A DNA stretch of 47,971 nt, taken from assembly GCA_905234245.1 (NCBI GenBank), contig CAJOGN010000004.1, forward strand, positions 1-47,971, read 5' to 3'. Numbering within the stretch: position 1 is the stretch's first letter; every line of letters begins with the position of its first letter. The notes below the pieces were generated by a model. That model was given only the letters and a program-made list of their open reading frames with translations. It did not search any database and was not told the origin of the DNA. The stretch is from an uncultured Lachnospiraceae bacterium. Lineage in GTDB: Bacteria; Bacillota; Clostridia; Lachnospirales; Lachnospiraceae. This document shows, one piece after another, positions 1-7,729 of the stretch. Made by a program: the position numbers and the translations under genes.

Positions 1-7
1 ATCTAAA

Positions 8-33
8 TTGTGCATAATACACTCAAACAAAAA
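8..33 (+). promoter_or_regulatory. Promoter core block, copy 1 of an exact 26-bp repeat
   Basis: This 26-bp block is identical to 3196-3221. It contains a -10-like hexamer CATAAT (13-18) and precedes the small membrane protein gene. Copy 2 lies 36 bp downstream of a LytTR-type half-site. The corresponding operator for copy 1 would lie just before the window begins and cannot be seen. Confidence 0.55.
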
Positions 34-57
34 CAAATAGTAAGGAGGAAAAAGATT

Positions 58-261
58 ATGGATCCAAAATTAAGAGGAATTGTAACTTCAATAATTTCAA
101 TGGTAGCTGTAGTAGTATTTTTAATTCTAGGTTTTTTCTTTGGCTTGTGGAATCCTGGTTGGATGATATTCGTTGTAGCAGGAATAGCTATTGCTATTGT
201 ATCAATGGTAGGTAAATACACATACGAGAAGAAAAATGAAACTAAGAACAAGGATGACTAA
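58..261 (+). CDS. Small two-helix membrane protein of unknown function (67 aa)
   Basis: I do not recognise a family. The ATG at 58 follows a good ribosome binding site (TAAGGAGG, 41-48), which favours it over an upstream in-frame ATG at 10. Residues about 8-27 and 32-52 are hydrophobic and look like two membrane helices split by a short turn containing NPG. The C-terminus is a charged tail rich in Lys, Asp and Asn. The gene lies 36 bp before the DUF285 surface protein gene with no terminator between them, so the two are probably cotranscribed from the promoter block at 8-33. A function in the envelope is inferred only from the helices and the neighbour. Confidence 0.75.
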   Translation: MDPKLRGIVTSIISMVAVVVFLILGFFFGLWNPGWMIFVVAGIAIAIVSMVGKYTYEKKNETKNKDD

Positions 262-297
262 GATAAGTTAACATAATTTCTTGATGGGGGTGGTTTT

Positions 298-2097
298 ATG
301 AAGTTAACTAAGAGATTATTAAGTATTTGCGTATGTTTCATAATGGTGGCTAGCTTATTTGCAGGTATTACACTTCCTGCATACGCTAAGGAAAATGATG
401 AAATTGTAGATTTGGGCGATGATTCCTTTAATCTTGAAGACTTTGACTATACTACAAATGGCGGCGAAATATATTTAAATAAGTATAATGGAACTGCCGA
501 TAATCTGGTTATTCCTTCAAAATATGAGTTGTCTGACTATAATTATAATGTACGTTTAACTCCAAATTGTACTAGCTTTTTCAAGAATAATGAAACGCTT
601 AAGACCATATCCTTTGGTGATGGTGTTACAAGTGAAGTTACTAACATGACTGATATGTTTAATTACTGTACTAATCTAACAAGTGTTGTTGGACTTGATA
701 CTTCACATAGTACTACATTTCATAATATGTTCTATAGATGTTTCAAGCTTACTAATGTGGATACAAGTAAATTCAATACTTCTTTAGTAACAGATATGTA
801 TGATATGTTTGGTCGCTGTTATAACTTGACTCAAATAGATGTATCAGGCTTTGATACAAGTAAAGTAACCGATATGAGAGGTATGTTCTTTAATTGTGAG
901 AACCTAACTGATGTTGATGTAAGTGGATTTGATACTAGTAATGTTGAAGGTAATGGATTCTCTAATATGTTCTATGGCTGTGAGAGCGTAAAGGAACTCG
1001 ATGTATCTAATTGGGATGTGTCTAAAGCAACAAACATTAATTCACTATTTTGTTATTGTAAAAATATAGATAAATTAGACCTTAGCAATTGGGATATGTC
1101 TAATATAACCTGGGGTGTTAATGTAGTACTAGGTTGTGAAAACCTTATAGAAATTAAGACGCCACTTAATCTATATACAGATATAGAGTTGCCAGCAACA
1201 TTTACAAGAGAAGATGATGAAACTGTTACATATACAAATCTGCCTAAGGAACAGATTACAAGCTTTACAATCACAAAGCAGCGTCCTGAAGATAGTAATG
1301 TAATATCTGTTGATTATGATAATGGGACTGCAGTTGTAAGAGACCGCTCAACTGGTGGAGAGCTTACTGTTCCTCTATTCATAATTGAGGAAAGCGAAGT
1401 ATATCGTATGTACAATCCTTATAACGGAGAGCATTTCTATTCGAAGAACGATGTAGAAGTATTCTATCTAGTATCTTGTGGTTGGATTTTTGAGCAAGAA
1501 TCAGACTTTGGAGCTGTTAGCGCATTAGATTATGATGCTATTCCTGTATATAGACTATTCAATCCTAATGAAGGTGGAATGCACTTCTATACAGGAGATG
1601 CTTTTGAAGCAAGTTATCTTAGTGCTAATGGTTGGAACTACGAAGGTATATCACATTATGTATATGATCCAGATTGCAAGAAGGGTGTGATGCAATATAG
1701 ACAATTCAATCCCTACAGCCTTAATGGACAGCATAATTGGACTGCTAACCTAGGTGAGAAGGAATGGCTCGATTCATTAGGTTGGATTGATGAAGGTGTT
1801 GTATGGAATGTGATTGATTTAAATGACTATGTACAAACAGGAATAGTTGGTTCATTTAGATATGTAGACCCTGATATTCAAGAGCTTGTATGCACATATA
1901 CATTTAATGCAAATGGAACAGGAAAGTATGATATAGCGGGAGAAGTTCTGAATTTCACTTATACGACTAATGGAAATACTCTTACAATAATATTTGAAGG
2001 ACAACAAGTTCCAATGGTTGTAGAATATACTGTTGATGCCAATGCATTAGTAATTATAGACGGAACAGGTTCAGAACTTGTATATATGAGAATATAA
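298..2097 (+). CDS. Secreted BspA-like (DUF285) repeat protein with DUF5648 region and C-terminal domain shared with a nearby lipoprotein
   Basis: The 599-aa product starts with a signal peptide (about 1-30, ending LPAYA). Residues about 100-290 hold BspA-type/DUF285 leucine-rich repeats, recognisable from recurring units like MFxxCxNLTxVDVSGFDTSxVTDM. Residues about 365-505 carry three DUF5648-like units (YRxYNPxxGxHFY...GW). Residues about 513-599 form a domain that is roughly 60% identical, by eye, to the C-terminus of the lipoprotein at 3248-3787. The family is associated with surface adhesion, but no substrate can be named. No LPxTG motif or choline/S-layer anchor is visible, so the mode of attachment is unclear. 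A strong GGGGGTGG ribosome binding site precedes the ATG. Confidence 0.85.
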   Translation: MKLTKRLLSICVCFIMVASLFAGITLPAYAKENDEIVDLGDDSFNLEDFDYTTNGGEIYLNKYNGTADNLVIPSKYELSDYNYNVRLTPNCTSFFKNNETLKTISFGDGVTSEVTNMTDMFNYCTNLTSVVGLDTSHSTTFHNMFYRCFKLTNVDTSKFNTSLVTDMYDMFGRCYNLTQIDVSGFDTSKVTDMRGMFFNCENLTDVDVSGFDTSNVEGNGFSNMFYGCESVKELDVSNWDVSKATNINSLFCYCKNIDKLDLSNWDMSNITWGVNVVLGCENLIEIKTPLNLYTDIELPATFTREDDETVTYTNLPKEQITSFTITKQRPEDSNVISVDYDNGTAVVRDRSTGGELTVPLFIIEESEVYRMYNPYNGEHFYSKNDVEVFYLVSCGWIFEQESDFGAVSALDYDAIPVYRLFNPNEGGMHFYTGDAFEASYLSANGWNYEGISHYVYDPDCKKGVMQYRQFNPYSLNGQHNWTANLGEKEWLDSLGWIDEGVVWNVIDLNDYVQTGIVGSFRYVDPDIQELVCTYTFNANGTGKYDIAGEVLNFTYTTNGNTLTIIFEGQQVPMVVEYTVDANALVIIDGTGSELVYMRI

Positions 2098-2129
2098 ACA
2101 ATATATAATTGACAATTGTAGTCTAAAAT

Positions 2130-2159
2130 TAACCGAATAGACACCAAAAACGACCGAAT
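2130..2159 (+). promoter_or_regulatory. Putative LytTR operator 1 (upstream of the DUF3021-LytTR operon)
   Basis: Half-sites TAACCGAAT (2130-2138) and CGACCGAAT (2151-2159) are separated by 12 bp, giving a 21-bp period. LytTR regulators are known to bind 9-bp direct repeats with 12-13 bp between them. A -10-like GATAAT lies at 2195-2200, 36 bp past the second half-site, and the -35 position is poor, as expected of an activator-dependent promoter. Confidence 0.65.
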
Positions 2160-2182
2160 AGACATTTTTGGTGTATTTTTTT
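2141..2182 (+). terminator. Rho-independent terminator of the DUF285 gene, with an operator half-site in its loop
   Basis: A perfect 10-bp stem (ACACCAAAAA 2141-2150 with TTTTTGGTGT 2165-2174) is followed by ATTTTTTT. The 14-nt loop contains the second LytTR-type half-site CGACCGAAT (2151-2159), so the terminator and the downstream operator share the same DNA. Confidence 0.75.
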
Positions 2183-2231
2183 ACTTATTTTTAGGATAAT
2201 AATACTTATATGATTAAGAGGAAATTTGCTT

Positions 2232-2672
2232 ATGAAAAGATATGTTAATAGTTTTATTTTTAGAGCATTAATTGGTGCTTTAATGGGAATTGCCATATGT
2301 CTTATACTTTATGGTTTTGGACTGTATGATGAAATCATTATAGATGATAAACCTTTTGTTATAATGCAGTTTGTTGGTAGTGCCCTTAATGGAATAATCT
2401 GTATGGGAAGCACAATTGTATATGATATTGATAACCTTGGCTTAAGCAAGGTTACATTGCTTCATTATGTAATCACATTAGTATCATTTTTTAGTTTTAA
2501 CTTTTTACTCGGCTGGTTTAATGAGTTTAATATAATTCTAATACTAGCAGTGTTTACAGTAGCGTATTTTATAATATGGCTGGTTAATTATTTGATTTAC
2601 AAAAGGGAGATTCGTCGTATAAATAAAGACCTAGAATACATTAAACAGAAAGCAGGTGAATCTGATGAGTAA
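2232..2672 (+). CDS. DUF3021 family membrane protein (partner of LytTR regulator)
   Basis: The 146-aa product has four predicted membrane helices and a charged C-terminal tail (KREIRRINKDLEYIKQK). Its hydrophobicity pattern and its position directly before a LytTR gene match the DUF3021 family. Genes of this family are commonly paired with stand-alone LytTR transcription factors, where the membrane protein is thought to restrain the regulator. The ATG at 2232 has an AAGAGGA ribosome binding site at suitable distance; an in-frame TTG at 2226 is too close to it. The 3' end overlaps the LytTR start by 8 bp, indicating translational coupling. Operator 1 lies about 70 bp upstream. Confidence 0.85.
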   Translation: MKRYVNSFIFRALIGALMGIAICLILYGFGLYDEIIIDDKPFVIMQFVGSALNGIICMGSTIVYDIDNLGLSKVTLLHYVITLVSFFSFNFLLGWFNEFNIILILAVFTVAYFIIWLVNYLIYKREIRRINKDLEYIKQKAGESDE

Positions 2673-3132
2673 TATTATCGATATTGACGTAATAATCGAC
2701 GAGGAATATATCGATCCTAAGGTTACAATTGAGACTAATGCCAAGAATACATATGTAGAGAGTATTGTTGATGCTATTGAAAATGTTGCAGAGAACGAAT
2801 ACCCGATACTGACAGGATATGTAGATAATAATGCGCATTTTATATTCCAAAGGGACATAATAAGAGCGCATATTGAGAACCGCAAGGTAATTCTTGAGAC
2901 TGAAGAAGGCACTTACAGTGTTCGTAAATCATTAGTGGCCCTTGAGAACATTCTCAATCCAACCAGATTCGTCAAAATATCGCAGTCTGAGATTATTAAT
3001 ATATACAAAGTCGAGAGGTTTGAATTCGATATTGCAGGAACAATAGGTGTTGTATTTTCAAATGGGGAGAAGACCTGGGTTTCAAGAAGCAGAGTTAGTA
3101 ATCTCAAGGATATTATCAATAAAAATCATTAA
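2665..3132 (+). CDS. LytTR family DNA-binding regulator without receiver domain
   Basis: The 155-aa protein has an N-terminal region of about 55 residues of unknown role and a LytTR DNA-binding domain at about 60-150. The domain's typical features are visible: a KISQSEIINIYKVERF segment and a VSRSRVSNLKDII C-terminal helix. It lacks a phosphoacceptor domain, so it is probably controlled by its DUF3021 partner rather than by phosphotransfer. The ATG at 2665 sits 7 nt after AGCAGGTG, inside the end of the DUF3021 gene; a GTG at 2656 is an alternative. The paired 9-bp repeats before its own operon and before the next gene suggest autoregulation and control of the lipoprotein gene. Confidence 0.88.
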   Translation: MSNIIDIDVIIDEEYIDPKVTIETNAKNTYVESIVDAIENVAENEYPILTGYVDNNAHFIFQRDIIRAHIENRKVILETEEGTYSVRKSLVALENILNPTRFVKISQSEIINIYKVERFEFDIAGTIGVVFSNGEKTWVSRSRVSNLKDIINKNH

Positions 3133-3135
3133 AAA

Positions 3136-3165
3136 TAACCATATATGCACGTAAAACGACCGAAT
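3136..3165 (+). promoter_or_regulatory. Putative LytTR operator 2 (upstream of the lipoprotein gene)
   Basis: Half-sites TAACCATAT (3136-3144) and CGACCGAAT (3157-3165) have the same 12-bp spacer and 21-bp period as operator 1, and the second half-site is identical. The second half-site ends exactly 36 bp before the -10-like CATAAT (3201-3206), the same distance as in operator 1. Confidence 0.68.
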
Positions 3166-3195
3166 GTTCAAAATGGGTAGAAAAATTCAATTGAT

Positions 3196-3221
3196 TTGTG
3201 CATAATACACTCAAACAAAAA
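3196..3221 (+). promoter_or_regulatory. Promoter core block, copy 2 of an exact 26-bp repeat
   Basis: Identical to 8-33 over 26 bp, containing CATAAT at 3201-3206 followed by ACACTCAAAC. No good -35 hexamer is present 17 bp upstream (TAGAAA), consistent with activator dependence through operator 2. Confidence 0.6.
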
Positions 3222-3247
3222 AATATTAAAGGGGGAGGAACAAAATT

Positions 3248-3787
3248 ATGAAAAGGAATATTAAAATTATCGTTGCAGTAATGTGTGTATTAGTTGTAGG
3301 AGCTTCCCTTGTAGGATGTAGTTGTTCTTCAACTGATAATAAGACTAATTCCACAACTTCTCAATCAGCTAATGGCAAGAATGGTACAGCTAATTCTAAG
3401 GACGCTAATAATACTAATGCGAGCGCTAACAATAATGCTAGTGCAAATACTAACGCTAACAACTCAGCCAATGCTAATAATGGTTCAGGAAATAGCGCAG
3501 CTGTTGCAGCACCTGAGAGCAAAGGAACAGGAATTGTTGGAACATTTAGATACGTAGATGCTGAAACACCTGAACTAACATCTTCTTATACATTTAACCA
3601 AGATGGAACAGGACAATATGAACTTTTAGGTGAGAAACTTGATCTTACATATAAGACAAATGGTAATACTTTATCTATCATGTTTGCAGGACAAAATGTT
3701 CCTATGGATGTAGAATACACTGTTAATGCACAAGCGCTAACAATCAAAGATGTTACTGGTGGTGACGTAGTATACCACAGAGTATAG
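3248..3787 (+). CDS. Lipoprotein with Asn/Ala/Ser-rich linker and C-terminal domain shared with the DUF285 protein
   Basis: The 179-aa product has a lipoprotein signal peptide with lipobox LVGC (lipidated Cys24). A low-complexity linker of Asn, Ala, Ser and Thr follows (about 30-92), as in proteins that extend through the cell wall. The C-terminal domain (about 96-179) contains GTFRYVD, YTFNQDGTG, TNGNTL and VEYTVNA motifs, all also present in the C-terminus of the DUF285 protein encoded at 298-2097. I do not know a biochemical function; it resembles small DUF5640-like beta domains. A strong GGGGGAGG ribosome binding site precedes the ATG. Operator 2 and promoter block 2 make it a likely target of the adjacent LytTR regulator. 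Confidence 0.82.
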   Translation: MKRNIKIIVAVMCVLVVGASLVGCSCSSTDNKTNSTTSQSANGKNGTANSKDANNTNASANNNASANTNANNSANANNGSGNSAAVAAPESKGTGIVGTFRYVDAETPELTSSYTFNQDGTGQYELLGEKLDLTYKTNGNTLSIMFAGQNVPMDVEYTVNAQALTIKDVTGGDVVYHRV

Positions 3788-3813
3788 TAACACACTATTA
3801 AGGAGACAATACA

Positions 3814-4662
3814 ATGGAACAGAAGAAGGATTTTTCATTGATTAATTGTATATCTACAGCAATGATTGCATATTTTTTAACGATTCCAGTTCATGAAGCA
3901 ATTCATGCAATCACTCTTCTAATATATGGCAAAGGAGTAAAGTGGTATTCTGCATCCGCTGTTGATTATTATGATTTAGGTGATATAGGAAGCTTACCTT
4001 ATTTTCATCGCATAATGCTTGGTGGAGGAAGTGCATCAATTGTTAATGTGATAATTGGAATAATTCTTATGTTCATTGTGCTTAAAGCATCCATGGGACC
4101 GACTGTTAGATTATTCTTAACTCAATTGATGGGTTCGCATTTGTCTTGTGGTATAGGATATTTCATGATTGGTGGAATGTTTTGTGCAGGAGATTGGGGT
4201 ATTGTTTTTTCATATTTTACTGATGATGAGACATTTATAATAGTATTAAGAATTGTTCTTGCAGTCTTAGGTAGTATAGGGATAGTATTCTTATTCTTCC
4301 TGCTTAATCACTTGTCATATTACTTTATTGAAGATGCTACCAATAAGAAGGAGAAGCTCAGTGTTGCTTTTAAGCTTCATATAATAATGCTAATTATAGG
4401 CTTTGTGGTAGGTATGATAACGACAGCATTGTCTCCATCTGATGAATTAAATCTCGGTCTTGGAGCATTATACAATATGATGTGGATTCCATTCTTCTGG
4501 GGCTTTATGTTCACTGGTGTTATGAATGTATTACCGCCTAAGGAGAGTAGATTTCAATATAAATTGCCATCTAAGCTTAATGTAGCTTTGTTAATAATAG
4601 GTTTGGCTTTAATACTATTCGATATTATAGTTCTAGGACCTGGCTTACATTTTGAATTATAG
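3814..4662 (+). CDS. Integral membrane protein with HExxH zinc-protease motif (M50/DUF3267-like)
   Basis: The 282-aa polytopic protein has about seven hydrophobic segments. The first helix carries HEAIH (His27-Glu28-Ala-Ile-His31), the zinc-binding signature of membrane zincins such as M50 site-2 proteases and DUF3267 putative peptidases. A clear third zinc ligand could not be assigned by eye, so catalytic activity is inferred. The gene follows the lipoprotein gene by 26 bp with an AAGGAGA ribosome binding site and is probably cotranscribed with it under LytTR control. A role in intramembrane cleavage of envelope or signalling proteins is possible but unproven. Confidence 0.7.
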   Translation: MEQKKDFSLINCISTAMIAYFLTIPVHEAIHAITLLIYGKGVKWYSASAVDYYDLGDIGSLPYFHRIMLGGGSASIVNVIIGIILMFIVLKASMGPTVRLFLTQLMGSHLSCGIGYFMIGGMFCAGDWGIVFSYFTDDETFIIVLRIVLAVLGSIGIVFLFFLLNHLSYYFIEDATNKKEKLSVAFKLHIIMLIIGFVVGMITTALSPSDELNLGLGALYNMMWIPFFWGFMFTGVMNVLPPKESRFQYKLPSKLNVALLIIGLALILFDIIVLGPGLHFEL

Positions 4663-4718
4663 TGTTGAATGTATATCCTGCCATATTTAGCGAGTATAAA
4701 AGAGAGACGAAGTATTAG

Positions 4719-7490
4719 ATGTATAATATATATTTCGAGGTTGCCGCAGTTGGCTTTATGGGCATCTTGCTATTATATCTTTATATAGAATATCCTAAGG
4801 CATCAGAGAGCAATATTCGTTACCGCCAATGGGTAACGTGGATTCTTCTAAGCCTTATCGTTGATGTTGTTACAACACGCATGACGGATTATGGGTATAT
4901 GATACCGCCATTCGTCAATGTGTTGGCTAGTACATTTTATTTTATCATAACGGCCGGCTCCTTCTGGGGGCTGGCGCGTTATCTACATGCCATTATCAAG
5001 GGCAAATTCTCCAATGTATATATGACAATTATTAATTCGATGGTATTTATATATACGGCTATTATGATTGTTAATATATTTACTGGCTGGATATTTACCT
5101 ATGATGAAACTGGTTCTTATTTACATGGCCCATATTTTGCAATGATTTACATTTTCCAGGCCATATGTCACACATTATCAATCGTATTGTTAATATCATA
5201 TAGGAAGAAGCTTGAGAAGAGACTGCTTATCTCTATCTGGTTATTTATGCTTTTCATAATCGCAGGATATATATTGCAGGTGGTATTCTTCCAGAAGACC
5301 TTACTTGTATTCTATATGTTCTCCCTTGCTGCTATGACATCTCTATTCGTGGTAGAGACACCGGATTATTCCAAGCTGTCAGAAGCTCTTAAGGAGGTTG
5401 AAGAGCAAAAGCGAAGGGCAGATGTGGCTAACAAAGCAAAATCCGAATTCTTAGCAAAGATGTCTCATGAGATTAGGACGCCTATTAATGCTGTAATAGG
5501 AATGGATGAGATGATTCTTCGTGATAGTAAGGAAGATGAGATTAAGGGTTACGCATTTGACATAAAGAATTCCGCAGAGGCGCTTCTATCTACAATTAAT
5601 GACATCCTTGACTTATCTAAGGTTGAATCAGGCAAGATGGAAATTGTTCCTGTAGATTATGATGTATCATCAGTGATTAATGATGTATCGAATATGATTG
5701 AGTTTCGTGCCAAGGAGAAGGGCTTAGAATTCATAGTTGATATTGATGAGAATATCCCTTCAAGGCTATATGGTGATGATGTTAGAATAAGACAGATTAT
5801 CGTTAATCTCTTAACTAACGCTGTAAAATACACTGAGAAGGGAAGTGTAACATTTTCCATACAATCCACGAAAGATGCTGATAAATGCATACTTTATATC
5901 AGCGTAAAGGATACAGGCATGGGTATTCGAAAAGAGGATAAGGAGAAGCTCTTCGAGCAGTATTCTCGCCTTGATATGGAGAAGAACAGACATATTGAGG
6001 GTACTGGTCTTGGAATGAGCATTACCTTACAGCTTCTTAACCTTATGAATAGTAATCTTAAGGTGAATAGTGTATATGGAGAGGGCTCTGAGTTTTATTT
6101 CTATCTAACCCAACCAATTACCAATAATACTCCAATCGGCTCTCTCCAGGATAGAATCAAGGAACAGAAGAGCTCATATAACTATGGCGTGTCATTTATA
6201 GCTCCTAAGGCTAAGATTCTTCTTGTTGATGATAATTATATGAACAGGAAGGTTGCCCGTTCACTGCTTCGTGATACACTAATTAGAATTGATGAAGCGG
6301 CTGGTGGCTATGAGTGTATAGAATGTGTCAAGGATACTCATTATGACGTGATTCTTTTAGATCATATGATGCCTGACCTTGATGGTATCAAGACATTTCG
6401 TATGATGCGTGATAATGACATGTACAAATGTAAAGGCACTCCTGTAGTTGCTCTTACTGCAAATATGATTGCTGGTGCCAAGGAAATGTACGAACGTGAA
6501 GGCTTCGATAGCTTTCTTGGCAAGCCTATTCGACCAGAACGACTTGAAGAGCTTTTAATTGAGCTTATTCCTGATGAATTAGTAGAGGTGGTTGATAATA
6601 ATCAGTCTTCATTAGATGCTTCTAATGATGGTGCTAATAGCATAACAGCTTCTGATACTAAGCTGCCTTATGTAGAAGGAATTGATGTGGATAATGCTCT
6701 GTTACACCTTGGAAATGTGTCATTAGTAGAGGATATGATTGTTGATTATACTAAGCAATCGAAGAAGGATGCTAATAAGCTTGAAGCTTATTATAAGAGT
6801 ATTACGGACGATATTGATGATACCGATAATCTAAGACAATACATGGTGCTTGTACATAGTATGAAGAACAGTGCCGCTATGATTGGTGCAATTACCATAT
6901 CAGAGCTTGCTAAACTACTTGAATATGCTGCAAGAGATGAGAGAATTGATACATTAACTCATCTTCACGGCGTATTTATTGAAGAGAATGATAAGCTAAT
7001 AGAACGATTAGAGCTATCATACGCTGATAGGATTAATGCTAGTGATAAGGCTGTTGACTTGGATGATAATATTTCCAATGATAATCTATCGTCTGATGAT
7101 ATATCAGATGTGACTTATGGCGTTAATAAGCCTAATAAAAGCGTGCTGGTAATTGATGACAGTTCATCTATGCTAAGCAGTATCAAAGCCTTGTTAAGCG
7201 ACAAATACAAGGTTGGAATAGTACCTGGAGGTAAGCAGGGTGTTCGTTATCTTAGTAAGAAGAAGCCCGATATCATACTTTTAGATTATCTTATGCCAGA
7301 AATAGATGGTGTTCAAACACTTGAAGAGATTAGAAAACTGCCAGATTGTTCTGATATTCCTGTTTTGTTTTTGACAGGAGCTGATGATAAATCAATTAAC
7401 GATTTGACAGAGCTTAATGTACAAGGAGTTGTTAAGAAGCCACCTGTATTAGAGGATTTATTGAAATCAATTGAAGAAGCCTTAAGATAA
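4719..7490 (+). CDS. Hybrid sensor histidine kinase with HK-REC-HPt-REC architecture
   Basis: The 923-aa protein has an N-terminal membrane region of about seven helices (1-220). A coiled-coil linker leads to a HisKA domain with SHEIRTP (phospho-His250) and a HATPase domain with N and G boxes (GTGLGM). The first receiver has DD504-505 and phospho-Asp548 (LLDHMMP). An HPt domain follows with LVHSMK (His713). A second receiver has DD813-814 and Asp856 (LLDYLMP). All phosphorelay residues are intact. No DNA-binding output domain is present, so phosphate probably passes to an unlinked regulator or the last receiver acts through contacts. The ligand is unknown. The ribosome binding site (AGAGAGACGA) is weak. 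Confidence 0.9.
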   Translation: MYNIYFEVAAVGFMGILLLYLYIEYPKASESNIRYRQWVTWILLSLIVDVVTTRMTDYGYMIPPFVNVLASTFYFIITAGSFWGLARYLHAIIKGKFSNVYMTIINSMVFIYTAIMIVNIFTGWIFTYDETGSYLHGPYFAMIYIFQAICHTLSIVLLISYRKKLEKRLLISIWLFMLFIIAGYILQVVFFQKTLLVFYMFSLAAMTSLFVVETPDYSKLSEALKEVEEQKRRADVANKAKSEFLAKMSHEIRTPINAVIGMDEMILRDSKEDEIKGYAFDIKNSAEALLSTINDILDLSKVESGKMEIVPVDYDVSSVINDVSNMIEFRAKEKGLEFIVDIDENIPSRLYGDDVRIRQIIVNLLTNAVKYTEKGSVTFSIQSTKDADKCILYISVKDTGMGIRKEDKEKLFEQYSRLDMEKNRHIEGTGLGMSITLQLLNLMNSNLKVNSVYGEGSEFYFYLTQPITNNTPIGSLQDRIKEQKSSYNYGVSFIAPKAKILLVDDNYMNRKVARSLLRDTLIRIDEAAGGYECIECVKDTHYDVILLDHMMPDLDGIKTFRMMRDNDMYKCKGTPVVALTANMIAGAKEMYEREGFDSFLGKPIRPERLEELLIELIPDELVEVVDNNQSSLDASNDGANSITASDTKLPYVEGIDVDNALLHLGNVSLVEDMIVDYTKQSKKDANKLEAYYKSITDDIDDTDNLRQYMVLVHSMKNSAAMIGAITISELAKLLEYAARDERIDTLTHLHGVFIEENDKLIERLELSYADRINASDKAVDLDDNISNDNLSSDDISDVTYGVNKPNKSVLVIDDSSSMLSSIKALLSDKYKVGIVPGGKQGVRYLSKKKPDIILLDYLMPEIDGVQTLEEIRKLPDCSDIPVLFLTGADDKSINDLTELNVQGVVKKPPVLEDLLKSIEEALR

Positions 7491-7522
7491 CGCATTTAAA
7501 AGGCTGATTTACAATAAAAACA

Positions 7523-7551
7523 TTGACAAATCTCTATAAACTCTGTATTAT
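7523..7551 (+). promoter_or_regulatory. rplU operon promoter
   Basis: TTGACA (7523-7528) and TATTAT (7546-7551) are separated by exactly 17 bp, a near-consensus housekeeping promoter placed just before the L21 leader. Confidence 0.8.
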
Positions 7552-7559
7552 ATTAGAGT

Positions 7560-7727
7560 ATGTGCCGCTCGGAACAGGTAATAAAGTAATAATTTGTATT
7601 CACAATGAGTCTCGCGTCATTTTAGTTTTCCCTATGGGAAAAGAGGCTCGACGTGTAGTCAATCGTCTATGATGATTAACAACATTATTCACCTCTACCG
7701 GCGAGTAATGATAAAAAGGAGGAAAGC
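7560..7727 (+). ncRNA. Ribosomal protein L21 leader (autoregulatory 5' UTR)
   Basis: The 5' UTR of about 170 nt between the promoter and rplU is highly structured, with a TTTTCCC/GGGAAAA hairpin at about 7625-7641 and GC-rich CTCGCG and CTCGACG segments. Its position and content match the L21 leader known upstream of rplU in Firmicutes, where L21 is thought to bind its own mRNA. The assignment rests on context; a covariance search was not possible. Confidence 0.65.
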
Positions 7728-7729
7728 TT

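Noticed and set aside
3372..3557. Second frame inside the lipoprotein linker
   Set aside because: It is a shadow of the repetitive Asn/Ala/Ser codons and has no ribosome binding site.
7560..7727. T-box or other riboswitch upstream of rplU
   Set aside because: No T-box signature or terminator/antiterminator pair was seen; position before rplU fits the L21 leader.
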